NCBI GenBank assembly: GCA_017632755.1
Contig: JAGBQU010000190.1
Location: 1-7,468, forward strand
Origin: Lachnospiraceae bacterium
Lineage (GTDB): Bacteria; Bacillota_A; Clostridia; Lachnospirales; Lachnospiraceae
Length of the DNA stretch: 7,468 nt
Direction: 5' to 3'
Position numbers and translations under genes: made by a program. Of the stretch, positions 1 to 6,493 are shown one piece after another (the first letter of the stretch is position 1; each line of letters opens with the position of its first letter). The notes beneath the pieces were generated by a model. It searched no databases, had not been told where the DNA came from, and worked only from the letters and a program-made list of their open reading frames with translations.

Positions 1-576
1 CCGGAGAAGCTCCGCCTTATCCCAACCCTTGTCTTGCCCAAGCATAAGATAACTTGCCACATAGGTATCGTCAAAACCGTCACTGAAAACGAAGAGAAGG
101 ATGAGCATAAAGGCAAGCCCGCTCAAGGTACAGATCGCGAGCACGCTGCGCCTTTTTCCCTTACATAGCACAAGGGCGAACAGACTGCGGATGAACACGA
201 CCGCAATGCCGAAAATCACGACGGCTGTCACCACGCTCTGCCACTTTGGCACGATCCCCATGCCGGCGGACAGACAAAAGTAACAGATAAATACAATCAG
301 AAAAGAAAGCGTGACCAGATGTTTCTCTCCCCGATAAAGAAAGAGCTTAAGCAGCTTCCCAGCGATCCACACGGCAAGAACTACTGCTAAAGTGGCAAGT
401 GTACCGAACAAAAAAAAGGCAGCTACTCTGGGTATTCCGATCTCCAGAAAACACAGGCCACCTACCACAAAGGTATTTACAAGAAGCAAAAGATACACGG
501 CACTGTCCGTTTTGTCATACCGCTCCTTCAAAAAAATATACAATTTCTTTCCCACTTGTCTTATCTTTTGTCTCAT
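1..576 (-). CDS. Polytopic membrane protein, N-terminal 192 residues (partial, runs off left edge)
   Basis: Reading leftward from the ATG at 574-576, the frame stays open for exactly 192 codons to base 1 with no stop, so the 3' end lies outside the window. AGAGG (581-585 on the plus strand as cctct) lies 4 bases upstream of the ATG and supports this start. The product begins with a basic amphipathic stretch (MRQKIRQVGKKLYIFLKERY) and then shows about five hydrophobic segments at residues 26-46, 51-74, 86-108, 114-137 and 144-164, separated by short basic loops (for example KGKRR at 139-143). After the last segment comes a polar stretch starting SDGFDDTY, possibly the start of an extracytoplasmic or soluble domain. 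I do not recognise the family. An 8-base A run (410-417) encodes Phe-Phe-Leu and is a possible slippage site. It is probably a separate transcription unit from ftsH, since a terminator lies between them. Confidence 0.75.
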   Translation of the reverse strand, partial: MRQKIRQVGKKLYIFLKERYDKTDSAVYLLLLVNTFVVGGLCFLEIGIPRVAAFFLFGTLATLAVVLAVWIAGKLLKLFLYRGEKHLVTLSFLIVFICYFCLSAGMGIVPKWQSVVTAVVIFGIAVVFIRSLFALVLCKGKRRSVLAICTLSGLAFMLILLFVFSDGFDDTYVASYLMLGQDKGWDKAELLR

Positions 577-612
577 CTTACCTCTGCATACGGAAAATAA
601 AAAAGGACAGGA

Positions 613-642
613 AAAAAGGCAGCTTTCGTCGGCTGCCTTTTT
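613..642 (-). terminator. Intrinsic terminator between ftsH and the membrane-protein gene
   Basis: A perfect 11-bp inverted repeat (613-623 with 632-642) with an 8-base loop has a GGCAGC/GCTGCC core flanked by A and T runs. On the minus strand the hairpin ends in six T residues, the classical intrinsic terminator form. The symmetric A/T flanks mean it could also work on the plus strand, though no plus-strand gene is seen. It would end the ftsH transcript. It also lies downstream of a promoter candidate at 719-747 and only 36 bp before the membrane-protein ATG, so it may act as an attenuator for that gene. Confidence 0.85.
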
Positions 643-699
643 CGAGAAGGTATTTCTTTCTTATGGGGTATAGCAAAAAACTATATATAATAATGTATT

Positions 700-737
700 G
701 GGGGGGGTTACAAGATGTATTATAGCAATAGCCCCCC
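700..737. repeat. G8/C6 homopolymer inverted repeat
   Basis: Eight G (700-707) and six C (732-737) on the plus strand can pair as a 6-bp all-GC stem around a 24-base AT-rich loop. No T run follows on either strand, so it is not a standard terminator. The loop contains the TATAAT of the promoter candidate at 719-747. The G run falls in the first dozen transcribed bases, and the C run lies between the -35 and -10. Confidence 0.6.
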
Positions 738-747
738 TTTGCGTCTA
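719..747 (-). promoter_or_regulatory. Extended -10 promoter candidate for the left-edge membrane-protein gene
   Basis: On the minus strand a perfect TATAAT (719-724) is preceded by TGC, giving the extended -10 form TGnTATAAT. A 4-of-6 match to the -35 (TAGACG, 742-747) lies 17 bp upstream, the optimal spacing. Transcription would begin near 711-713 and produce a leader of about 135 bases containing a run of eight C and the 613-642 terminator hairpin before the ATG at 576. This is sequence matching only. Confidence 0.5.
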
Positions 748-815
748 TCCCAACTTTTCACAAATATTACAAACCGGCAAAATTGTTTTTGTCTATTTTT
801 CACAACTTCCTTTTA

Positions 816-832
816 GCAATTGTTACAATTGC
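816..832 (-). repeat. Perfect inverted repeat over the ftsH stop codon
   Basis: GCAATTG (816-822) and CAATTGC (826-832) are exact inverse complements separated by three bases that are the ftsH TAA stop (823-825). The mRNA could form a 7-bp hairpin with the stop codon as its loop. No T tract follows, so it is unlikely to terminate transcription. It might protect the 3' end or be chance, because each arm contains the self-palindrome CAATTG. Confidence 0.5.
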
Positions 833-2649
833 ACATCAAACAGCTGCTCAAACTCGTCCCTCGTTATGCGTTCTTTCTCTAAAAGCAGCTCTGCACACAG
901 ATCGAGCACTTTTTTGTTCTCCAAAATGATCGCTTTGGCTTTTGCATAACATTCGTCAATGATATTTTTGACTTCCTTGTCGATCTCGCCGGCAACCGTT
1001 TCGCTGTGATTGCGTGCATGTGCAAGGTCACGGCCGATAAATACCTCATCGCCCTCCTCGTCATAGTTGACAACACCGATATTGTCGGACATACCAAAAC
1101 GGGTCACCATCCTGCGGGCTACATGCGTCGCTTTCTTGATATCACTTGACGCTCCGGTCGTAATATCATCAAACATGATCTCCTCCGCGATCCTTCCGCC
1201 GAGGGAAACCATAATATCCTGCATCATTCCGCTCTTTGTGCGGAACATCTCATCCTTTTCCGGAAGCGGCATCGTATAACCTGCTGCCCCCACGCCGGTC
1301 GGTATGATGGAAACGGTATAGACCGGTCCGACATCCGGCAGCACATGAAAGAGGATCGCATGACCCGCCTCGTGATAGGCCGTGATCTTTTTTTCCTTAT
1401 CGGAAATGATCCTGCTCTTTTTCTCCGTTCCGATACCTACCTTGATAAATGCCTGCTTGATATCCTCCATTTTGATAAAACTGCGGTCCTTCTTTGCTGC
1501 TAAAATGGCAGACTCATTTAACAGATTTTCCAGATCGGCACCCGTAAAGCCTGCCGTCGTCTGCGCGATCTGCTTTAGATCCACGTCATCGGAGAGTGGT
1601 TTGTTTTGTGAATGCAGTGTCAGGATCTCCTCCCTGCCCCCCACATCGGGCGCGGAAACGGTGATCTTGCGGTCAAAACGCCCCGGTCTTAAGATGGCAG
1701 GATCGAGTATGTCAACGCGGTTTGTGGCCGCCATAACGATAATGCCCTCATTGATCCCAAAACCATCCATCTCAACGAGCAGCTGATTGAGCGTTTGCTC
1801 TCTTTCATCATGACCGCCGCCCATGCCGGTACCACGCCGTCTTGCAACGGCATCGATCTCATCGATAAAAACGATACAGGGCGGATTTTTCTTTGCCTCT
1901 GCAAACAGATCTCTCACACGGGAAGCTCCGACTCCGACAAACATCTCCACAAAATCAGATCCGTAGATGTAATAAAACGGTACATCCGCCTCACCGGAGA
2001 TTGCTTTCGCAAGAAGCGTCTTTCCTGTTCCGGGAGGGCCCTCAAGAAGGATACCTTTGGGGATTCGCGCTCCGACCTTGGTATATTTTCCCGGATTTTT
2101 GAGAAAATCGATGATCTCGTCCAGATCTTCCTTCTCCTCTTTGAGTCCGGCTACATCCTTAAGCTTAACCTTTTTGCTTCCGTCGGAAAGGCGTGCACGG
2201 GATTTGCCAAATCGCATCATCTCCGAATAGGAATCACTCTTTCCTCCGCCGACGCCTCTGCCGTTGATAAGGGCAAAGAAAACAACAAATACGATAAGAA
2301 TGATCAGTGATGGCAGAACGTAAGTGACAAACCATCCTTCCGATGAGATATTTTCCCTTGTTGTCTGGATATTCTTATCATACAAAAGCTGCTCGATCTC
2401 TTTTACATCCGACGCGTTGAAGGTCTGGACCGTATTGTTTTTGAGCAGCACCTGCACAACGCCGGTCGGCACTTCCTTGTTCGGCTCTATAACGGCCTCA
2501 ACAATATTGCCCTCCTCGTAGTCCCTCATGAAATTTGCATAGCTGTACGTATTTTTCTTACCACCAAGCGTACTGATCCATATCGTGATCCCGAACAGGA
2601 GCAGGATCACCATCAGCGGCCCGGCAACCGATCTTCCTTTCTTATTCAA
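823..2649 (-). CDS. ftsH: ATP-dependent zinc metalloprotease FtsH
   Basis: Membrane-anchored AAA+ protease that degrades misfolded or short-lived membrane and regulatory proteins, acting as a hexamer on the cytoplasmic face. The 608 residues show TM1 at about 10-28, an extracytoplasmic region at 30-105, TM2 at about 107-128, and the AAA domain with Walker A GPPGTGKT (204-211), pore motif FVGVGA (237-242), Walker B IVFIDEID (259-266) and second region of homology ATNR...GRFDR (308-326). The peptidase domain has the zinc site HEAGH (426-430) and the likely third ligand Asp503 in TTGASSD. Length and domain order are normal for the family. The start is TTG: AAGGAG (2657-2662) sits 7 bases upstream and there is no ATG nearby. 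The gene begins 15 bp after the hpt stop, so it is very likely cotranscribed. In B. subtilis FtsH is needed for efficient sporulation, which suits this neighbourhood. Confidence 0.98.
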   Translation of the reverse strand: MNKKGRSVAGPLMVILLLFGITIWISTLGGKKNTYSYANFMRDYEEGNIVEAVIEPNKEVPTGVVQVLLKNNTVQTFNASDVKEIEQLLYDKNIQTTRENISSEGWFVTYVLPSLIILIVFVVFFALINGRGVGGGKSDSYSEMMRFGKSRARLSDGSKKVKLKDVAGLKEEKEDLDEIIDFLKNPGKYTKVGARIPKGILLEGPPGTGKTLLAKAISGEADVPFYYIYGSDFVEMFVGVGASRVRDLFAEAKKNPPCIVFIDEIDAVARRRGTGMGGGHDEREQTLNQLLVEMDGFGINEGIIVMAATNRVDILDPAILRPGRFDRKITVSAPDVGGREEILTLHSQNKPLSDDVDLKQIAQTTAGFTGADLENLLNESAILAAKKDRSFIKMEDIKQAFIKVGIGTEKKSRIISDKEKKITAYHEAGHAILFHVLPDVGPVYTVSIIPTGVGAAGYTMPLPEKDEMFRTKSGMMQDIMVSLGGRIAEEIMFDDITTGASSDIKKATHVARRMVTRFGMSDNIGVVNYDEEGDEVFIGRDLAHARNHSETVAGEIDKEVKNIIDECYAKAKAIILENKKVLDLCAELLLEKERITRDEFEQLFDVQL

Positions 2650-2664
2650 TGCTTCTCTCCTTTT

Positions 2665-3192
2665 CTATTCTTCCGGCTCGATCACTCCGATATAAGGGAG
2701 ATTGCGGTATTTTTGTGCAAAGTCCAGTCCGTATCCCACCACAAACTTATCGGGAATCTCAAAGCCTGTATAATCTACATTCACATCCACTACCCTGCGC
2801 TCCGGCTTGTCGAGAAGCGTACAGAGTCTCAAGGATTTCGGCTCTCTTTTTTTAAGCATCTCCAGCAGATAACTGAGTGTCCGACCGGAATCCACAACAT
2901 CTTCCACAACGATCACATGCTTGTCCTTTAACGGATCGTCCAGATCTTTCACGATCTTGACCACGCCGCTTGATTTCATATCGTTGCCGTAGCTTGAAAC
3001 AGACATAAAGTCCAGCGTTACCGGTATGCTGATCCGCTTGGAAAGCTCACACATAAAAAAGCTTCCGCCCCTTAACACACACACCAGATGTACCTGCTCA
3101 CCCTTATAGTCCTTGCTGATCTGCTCGCCAATCTCCTGGATGCGTCTGTCTACTTCTTCCTCAGAGATCATGACGCTTATCTTTTCCGCCAT
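2665..3192 (-). CDS. hpt: Hypoxanthine(-guanine) phosphoribosyltransferase
   Basis: Purine salvage enzyme of the cytoplasm, transferring the phosphoribosyl group from PRPP to hypoxanthine or guanine to make IMP or GMP. The 175-residue product matches the usual bacterial size (about 180). Visible motifs are RGG (41-43), the PRPP-binding signature VEDVVDSGRT (96-105), the base-binding stretch DKFVVGYGLD (148-157) and the C-terminal YRNLPYIG (162-169). I chose the ATG at 3190-3192 because GGAGG (3201-3205) lies 8 bases upstream. An in-frame ATG at 3205-3207 would add five residues but overlaps that ribosome site. The start lies inside the end of tilS (32-bp overlap), which suggests translational coupling. 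The tilS-hpt-ftsH order is also found in B. subtilis. Confidence 0.97.
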   Translation of the reverse strand: MAEKISVMISEEEVDRRIQEIGEQISKDYKGEQVHLVCVLRGGSFFMCELSKRISIPVTLDFMSVSSYGNDMKSSGVVKIVKDLDDPLKDKHVIVVEDVVDSGRTLSYLLEMLKKREPKSLRLCTLLDKPERRVVDVNVDYTGFEIPDKFVVGYGLDFAQKYRNLPYIGVIEPEE

Positions 3193-4639
3193 TTTCAGTT
3201 CCTCCATATGTCAATTCCAACACTTTTTTTGTCTCATCGCTTACCTTATAATAAGCGCTGATGCGATACCCCGGCATCCAAAGCATATGATGATCCTCGC
3301 AGATCAGATACAGCTTCTCTCTGTGCTCCTGTCTGATCTTCTCGTTGATCATATAGTCCTTGACTGTTTTTGTATGCGATTGATCGATATAAAAATAGTC
3401 CGAAACTCTGCGGTTTCTGACAACAGGGTGTTTTTTTATTTTATCATAATCAAACCATTTCGTATACTCATTTTTGGGTATTTCCATGGTTTTTTCATAA
3501 TCAAAAACACGCGCAAAAAGGGTGGAACCGTCAGGCAAGGTCAGACTGCCCGGAATATGCAGGGGCTCCTCCCACATCTGCCCCATGCCGATCTCTTCCC
3601 TGCGGCGCACTGCCGGATCTCGTTCTCCCTCCGCCTCCACATACAGCTTTACCGCATCGTAATCCTTGACGGCACAGATACGGTAGGGCAGGTCCACCCG
3701 ACGGCCCACCTGCATCTCAAACAGCCTGAGCACGCTTTCCACATGGGACCTGGTGATATCCTTGTTTTTTCCCGCAAGATGAGTGATCGCACGATACACG
3801 ATCTCCTGCTTTAAATAGGCATGTTTATCCGCAAATTTTTCACATGATATGAAAAGAGAGCTATCTGCTTTCTTGATCAGCGCTTCGTATTCCGCGGACA
3901 CGATGCTATCCAGATACTCTTCTGCCATCAGGATATCCGATGCCGTCTGCGCAATATGTCTGACCGATTCCCGACAGATATGCTCCTCGGCAATGGGAAG
4001 GATCTCATTGCGGATCCTGTTGCGGGCATACCGGTTGTCTTCATTGGTCTCATCCGTCATAAACTGTTGGCCATGCCGGCTTAAATAAGCCTCGATCTCT
4101 TCCCTGCCCACGGTGAGCATAGGTCGGATGATCGTCATCTCACCCTGTCGGCGCACCGGCTTCATGCCTCGCAGACCCCTTAGCGCACTTCCCCGAAACA
4201 TCTGAAAAAGAACGGTCTCCGCCTGATCATTTTGATGATGTGCCACGGCGATCTTTACCTTGCCCGGCTCTGTTTGAAGACGCCGCCTTATGTTTTTTGC
4301 TTCCTTCTCAAAGATCTCATAGCGGGCGATCCTTGCAGCCTCCTCAAGGGATAATCCCTGCTCTCTGGCAAGTGTACTCACATCTGCGTGTCTGGCCAGA
4401 AATGCGACCCGGTTTTTTTGGCAAAGGTTTTTCACAAACTGCTCATCCCGCTCTGCTGTATCGCGCAGCCTGTGATTGACATGTAAAACTGTCATATCAA
4501 AATCAAGCTCACTTTGCAGATCGTGTAACAAAAAGAAAAGGCAAACGGAGTCTGCCCCTCCCGAAATGCCTGCGAGTATGTGATCCCCGGGCATGATCAT
4601 CTGATTTTTTTGTATATATGCTTTGATCTTCTCTACCAT
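3161..4639 (-). CDS. tilS: tRNA(Ile)-lysidine synthetase
   Basis: Converts cytidine 34 of the CAU-anticodon tRNA-Ile to lysidine using ATP and lysine, so that the tRNA reads AUA as isoleucine; generally essential. From the ATG at 4637-4639 the product has 492 residues. The N-terminal PP-loop ATPase domain carries SGGADS (26-31), HVNHRLR (53-59), AHHQNDQAET (133-142), LRGM (156-159) and DETN...ARNRIRNEILP (196-215), followed by the long C-terminal tRNA-binding region. The frame is open further upstream to a TTG at 4793-4795 inside spoIIE. I rejected that start because family members place the PP loop about 20-30 residues from the N terminus. The chosen ATG has only a weak upstream purine stretch (GGGAT), so the start is less secure than the identity. 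The 3' end overlaps hpt by 32 bp. Confidence 0.93.
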   Translation of the reverse strand: MVEKIKAYIQKNQMIMPGDHILAGISGGADSVCLFFLLHDLQSELDFDMTVLHVNHRLRDTAERDEQFVKNLCQKNRVAFLARHADVSTLAREQGLSLEEAARIARYEIFEKEAKNIRRRLQTEPGKVKIAVAHHQNDQAETVLFQMFRGSALRGLRGMKPVRRQGEMTIIRPMLTVGREEIEAYLSRHGQQFMTDETNEDNRYARNRIRNEILPIAEEHICRESVRHIAQTASDILMAEEYLDSIVSAEYEALIKKADSSLFISCEKFADKHAYLKQEIVYRAITHLAGKNKDITRSHVESVLRLFEMQVGRRVDLPYRICAVKDYDAVKLYVEAEGERDPAVRRREEIGMGQMWEEPLHIPGSLTLPDGSTLFARVFDYEKTMEIPKNEYTKWFDYDKIKKHPVVRNRRVSDYFYIDQSHTKTVKDYMINEKIRQEHREKLYLICEDHHMLWMPGYRISAYYKVSDETKKVLELTYGGTENGGKDKRHDL

Positions 4640-4730
4640 TTTATCTACTGTATCCCGTTTTCTGTCATAGATTTGCAAAATTCCCCGCCAAAACAGATAT
4701 TTTCCGCTTTTGGAGAAATCTTTCTCTGAT

Positions 4731-4759
4731 ATCATAACCTCTTTTGAGGCAAAAAGCAA
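4731..4759 (-). promoter_or_regulatory. Possible internal promoter for tilS-hpt-ftsH
   Basis: In the 130-bp gap after spoIIE the minus strand has TTGCTT (4754-4759), 17 bp, then TATGAT (4731-4736), a 5-of-6 match to the -10. The -35 matches only in TTG. It would give the essential genes tilS and ftsH expression independent of the sporulation-type spoIIE promoter. A 6-bp inverted repeat with a 2-base spacer (4713-4726, GAGAAA/TTTCTC) lies just downstream in the leader. The match is weak. Confidence 0.3.
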
Positions 4760-4769
4760 TGATCGCTCA

Positions 4770-5954
4770 TCATCGCTCGTCCATCTGTAAAACAAGCACC
4801 GTCATATCGTCCTGTATATATCCGTCCCTTGCAAGGATCGCCATGCCAAGGATCCGGTTGGCAAGATCTGCCAGAGAGAGAAACTCGTAATGTTCCAGAA
4901 ATCTGCTTATCCCTTCCGAACCGGTCTCAGACATACTCTCCGTAATGCCGTCGGAAAGCATCACCACGATATCCCCGTCGTGCAAAAAAGTGCACATGGA
5001 ATCACCGGATTTCTCCCGAAAGGAACCGGCAACGAGTCCAAGCGCCAGGGAACGCTCCGTAAACATACGGATCTCCCGTCCTCTCTTTACAAAAGAAGGA
5101 GCCGCTCCCGCCTTAAAAAACCGGCATTCACCGGAATAGAGATTGCATTTCATGATGTCGAGCGTAGCCGTCTGCGGCTCCGCTCCCCTTGCAAGCAGCA
5201 GATCATTGATCATATCCGCCGCTTCGCTTTTGGAAAAACCGCTTTCCAAAAGCTGTTCCAGCATCTCGATGACCATGGCCGAATCACGGTCTGCCGCCTC
5301 ACCGCTCCCCATTCCGTCCGAGATCGCGGCCAGGTAGCTTCCGTCCGAAAGCTCTGTCATGGTATAATTATCACCCGAGCAGATCTCTCCCTCCTTTGTT
5401 GCCCTTGCGAGTGCACCGGTCATCCTGTAGCGGACCTCCTCACGGAAGACCAGCCTGACCATCTCATCACTGATATAAGGAGGCACACCCGGAGCCGGAT
5501 CCATATGATTGTGCAGCTGCCCGGATAAAAAGCCGGCTATATCGGCCGATTCGAACAGATCCTGCTTATGGCGTGCCCGCAGAGTCATTCCGATCTCCAG
5601 ATACCCGTTCCGGTTTGACACGGTATACATATTTTGAATGTCCAACCCGTTTTCCGTGAGCACCTTACAGATCTGTCTTTTGTGACGCTCCATCGAATCT
5701 GTGCTGCAGTAAGCCTCATCGGCCAGGTTTTTTAATATTCTTGAGACCGTTGCAAGTTGCCTGGAGATCACATTGCGGTTCTCCGAAAGCTTTTGTAAAA
5801 AGATCTTTTCCCGCTTGTCTTCCGTATCCGGAATCTCCTGCTTTTGCAGAAAATTATCGGATAATTCCTCTAGGGATTCCGCGCAGGTCATAAGCCTCTG
5901 TTTTCCGAATTCGGGCATCACCATATACCATGTATCCATTTCTTCACATACCAT
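4770..5954 (-). CDS. spoIIE: SpoIIE-type PP2C protein phosphatase, short form without membrane domain
   Basis: In B. subtilis SpoIIE dephosphorylates the anti-anti-sigma factor SpoIIAA, activating sigma-F in the forespore, and also works at the polar septum. This 394-residue product holds the PP2C domain: GDNYTM (194-199), SDGMGSG (212-218), TLDI (264-267), GAAPSFVKRG (283-292), SDGI (334-337) and DDMTVLVLQ (382-390), close in order and wording to the SpoIIE C terminus. Residues 1-190, with a helical stretch near 57-82, resemble part of the SpoIIE central regulatory region. The acidic metal-site residues are present. It lacks the N-terminal membrane region of classical SpoIIE (about 820 residues, about ten membrane segments in Bacillus). 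The start is firm: AGGAG (5962-5966) is 7 bases upstream, and an in-frame TGA lies at 6039-6041. The position between divIC and tilS supports orthology with spoIIE. Confidence 0.9.
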   Translation of the reverse strand: MVCEEMDTWYMVMPEFGKQRLMTCAESLEELSDNFLQKQEIPDTEDKREKIFLQKLSENRNVISRQLATVSRILKNLADEAYCSTDSMERHKRQICKVLTENGLDIQNMYTVSNRNGYLEIGMTLRARHKQDLFESADIAGFLSGQLHNHMDPAPGVPPYISDEMVRLVFREEVRYRMTGALARATKEGEICSGDNYTMTELSDGSYLAAISDGMGSGEAADRDSAMVIEMLEQLLESGFSKSEAADMINDLLLARGAEPQTATLDIMKCNLYSGECRFFKAGAAPSFVKRGREIRMFTERSLALGLVAGSFREKSGDSMCTFLHDGDIVVMLSDGITESMSETGSEGISRFLEHYEFLSLADLANRILGMAILARDGYIQDDMTVLVLQMDER

Positions 5955-6047
5955 TTTTCTTCTCCTCTTACTTCGCCGTAACCTGTTATGAAATGCTTTG
6001 CATTTGGCTTCCGTTTTGCGATGTCGCGTTCTGCATGTTCACTTCAT

Positions 6048-6065
6048 GCCATGCATATGCATGGC
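6048..6065. repeat. 18-bp perfect palindrome at the expected spoIIE transcript start
   Basis: GCCATGCATATGCATGGC is a perfect palindrome with its centre between 6056 and 6057. It begins 8 bases downstream of the TATACT -10 (6073-6078), so it would occupy roughly the first 18 transcribed bases. It could be a protein operator, or the mRNA could carry a 5' hairpin (7-bp stem, 4-base loop) that stabilises it. A smaller repeat AAATGC-TTT-GCATTT (5991-6005) lies further down the same leader. Confidence 0.6.
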
Positions 6066-6072
6066 TCAGAAT

Positions 6073-6105
6073 AGTATAAGAAAAAACAAATAAAAAGTAT
6101 GTCAA
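6073..6105 (-). promoter_or_regulatory. Spo0A-type spoIIE promoter (21-bp spacer)
   Basis: On the minus strand TTGACA (6100-6105, perfect -35) and TATACT (6073-6078, 5 of 6) are separated by 21 bp. Such wide spacing is poor for ordinary sigma-A promoters but is the documented arrangement of the B. subtilis spoIIE and spoIIG promoters, which Spo0A-phosphate activates. Overlapping the -35, the plus strand reads TGTCAAA (6100-6106), one base from the 0A box TGTCGAA. Upstream the minus strand reads TTTTGTCAC (6133-6141), a weaker 0A-like site about 34 bp away. No alternative -35 at 17-18 bp fits better. The start would be near 6066, giving a leader of about 110 bases. Confidence 0.65.
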
Positions 6106-6146
6106 AAACTGGCGCGCAGATATGATTTTTATGTGACAAAAAGCGC

Positions 6147-6180
6147 AAAAAAAAACGAACCCTTTCCATGAAAAGTCCGC
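6147..6180 (-). terminator. Intrinsic terminator after divIC
   Basis: Directly after the divIC stop, the minus strand has a stem pairing GCGGACTTT with AGGGTTCG-type bases (6156-6180, with several G-T pairs), followed by nine T residues (6147-6155). This is a good intrinsic terminator for the yabP-yabQ-divIC unit and shows that spoIIE must have its own promoter. Confidence 0.8.
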
Positions 6181-6184
6181 TTTT

Positions 6185-6493
6185 TTATTTCTCCATCTCA
6201 AAGACGATCTCATCGCTGTGCACAAGTCCCAGCTTATCCTTCGCCACTTCCTCAACATATGCCTTTGTCTGTGTATATTTCTTAAGCTCGACCAGATCCT
6301 CCGCCCGCTGCTCCTGCTGCGCGATCTGCTCCTGCAGCTGTGCCTGCTTTTCCAGATACATCGCCTGTTTCTTTTGAAGATCGACACTGCTGATGGATAT
6401 GACCACCAATATCATCAGAACAACCACCGAGACGAGACTCATGCCGAGTTTATTTTGCCGCTTCTTTGTCCGAAAAGAAATCCTCCGACTCAT
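6185..6493 (-). CDS. divIC: Septum formation initiator, DivIC/FtsB family
   Basis: Small bitopic cell division protein that joins FtsL and DivIB/FtsQ in the divisome. The 102 residues have a basic cytoplasmic tail (MSRRISFRTKKRQNK), one membrane segment at about 17-36, a glutamine- and glutamate-rich coiled coil at about 38-72, and the family ending KLGLVHSDEIVF (87-98). Size and layout are typical. Its ATG overlaps the yabQ stop in ATGA (4 bp), with GAGAGG placed 7 bases upstream inside yabQ. A strong terminator follows at once. The symbol is assigned from position between yabQ and spoIIE, as in B. subtilis; the sequence alone would support only the DivIC/FtsB family. Confidence 0.93.
   Translation of the reverse strand: MSRRISFRTKKRQNKLGMSLVSVVVLMILVVISISSVDLQKKQAMYLEKQAQLQEQIAQQEQRAEDLVELKKYTQTKAYVEEVAKDKLGLVHSDEIVFEMEK

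Noticed and set aside
700..737. G8/C6 hairpin as the ftsH terminator
   Set aside because: No T tract follows on the minus strand and the loop is long; the 613-642 hairpin is a far better terminator.
3193..3207. Upstream ATG for hpt
   Set aside because: The GGAGG that serves the ATG at 3190-3192 lies inside this extension, so the downstream start is better supported.
3113..3814. Plus-strand open frame of 233 codons opposite hpt/tilS
   Set aside because: It lies fully antisense to well-identified tilS and hpt, its translation is low-complexity and histidine- and leucine-rich without motifs, and it has no convincing ribosome site.
4640..4795. N-terminal extension of TilS from a TTG at 4793-4795
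   Set aside because: It would place the PP loop about 78 residues in, unlike the family, and would begin inside spoIIE without a ribosome site.
4890..5528. Plus-strand open frame of 212 codons opposite spoIIE
   Set aside because: Antisense to a conserved phosphatase; the arginine- and histidine-rich translation is typical of a reverse-strand shadow.
5986..6036. 16-codon leader peptide candidate (MQNATSQNGSQMQSIS) in the spoIIE leader
   Set aside because: It has only a weak purine stretch upstream, no regulatory codon run and no attenuator hairpin before spoIIE.
5986..6387. Minus-strand frame of 133 codons overlapping divIC, with an Arg/Ser-rich N terminus
   Set aside because: It is divIC read in another frame and then runs through the terminator and promoter; no ribosome site.
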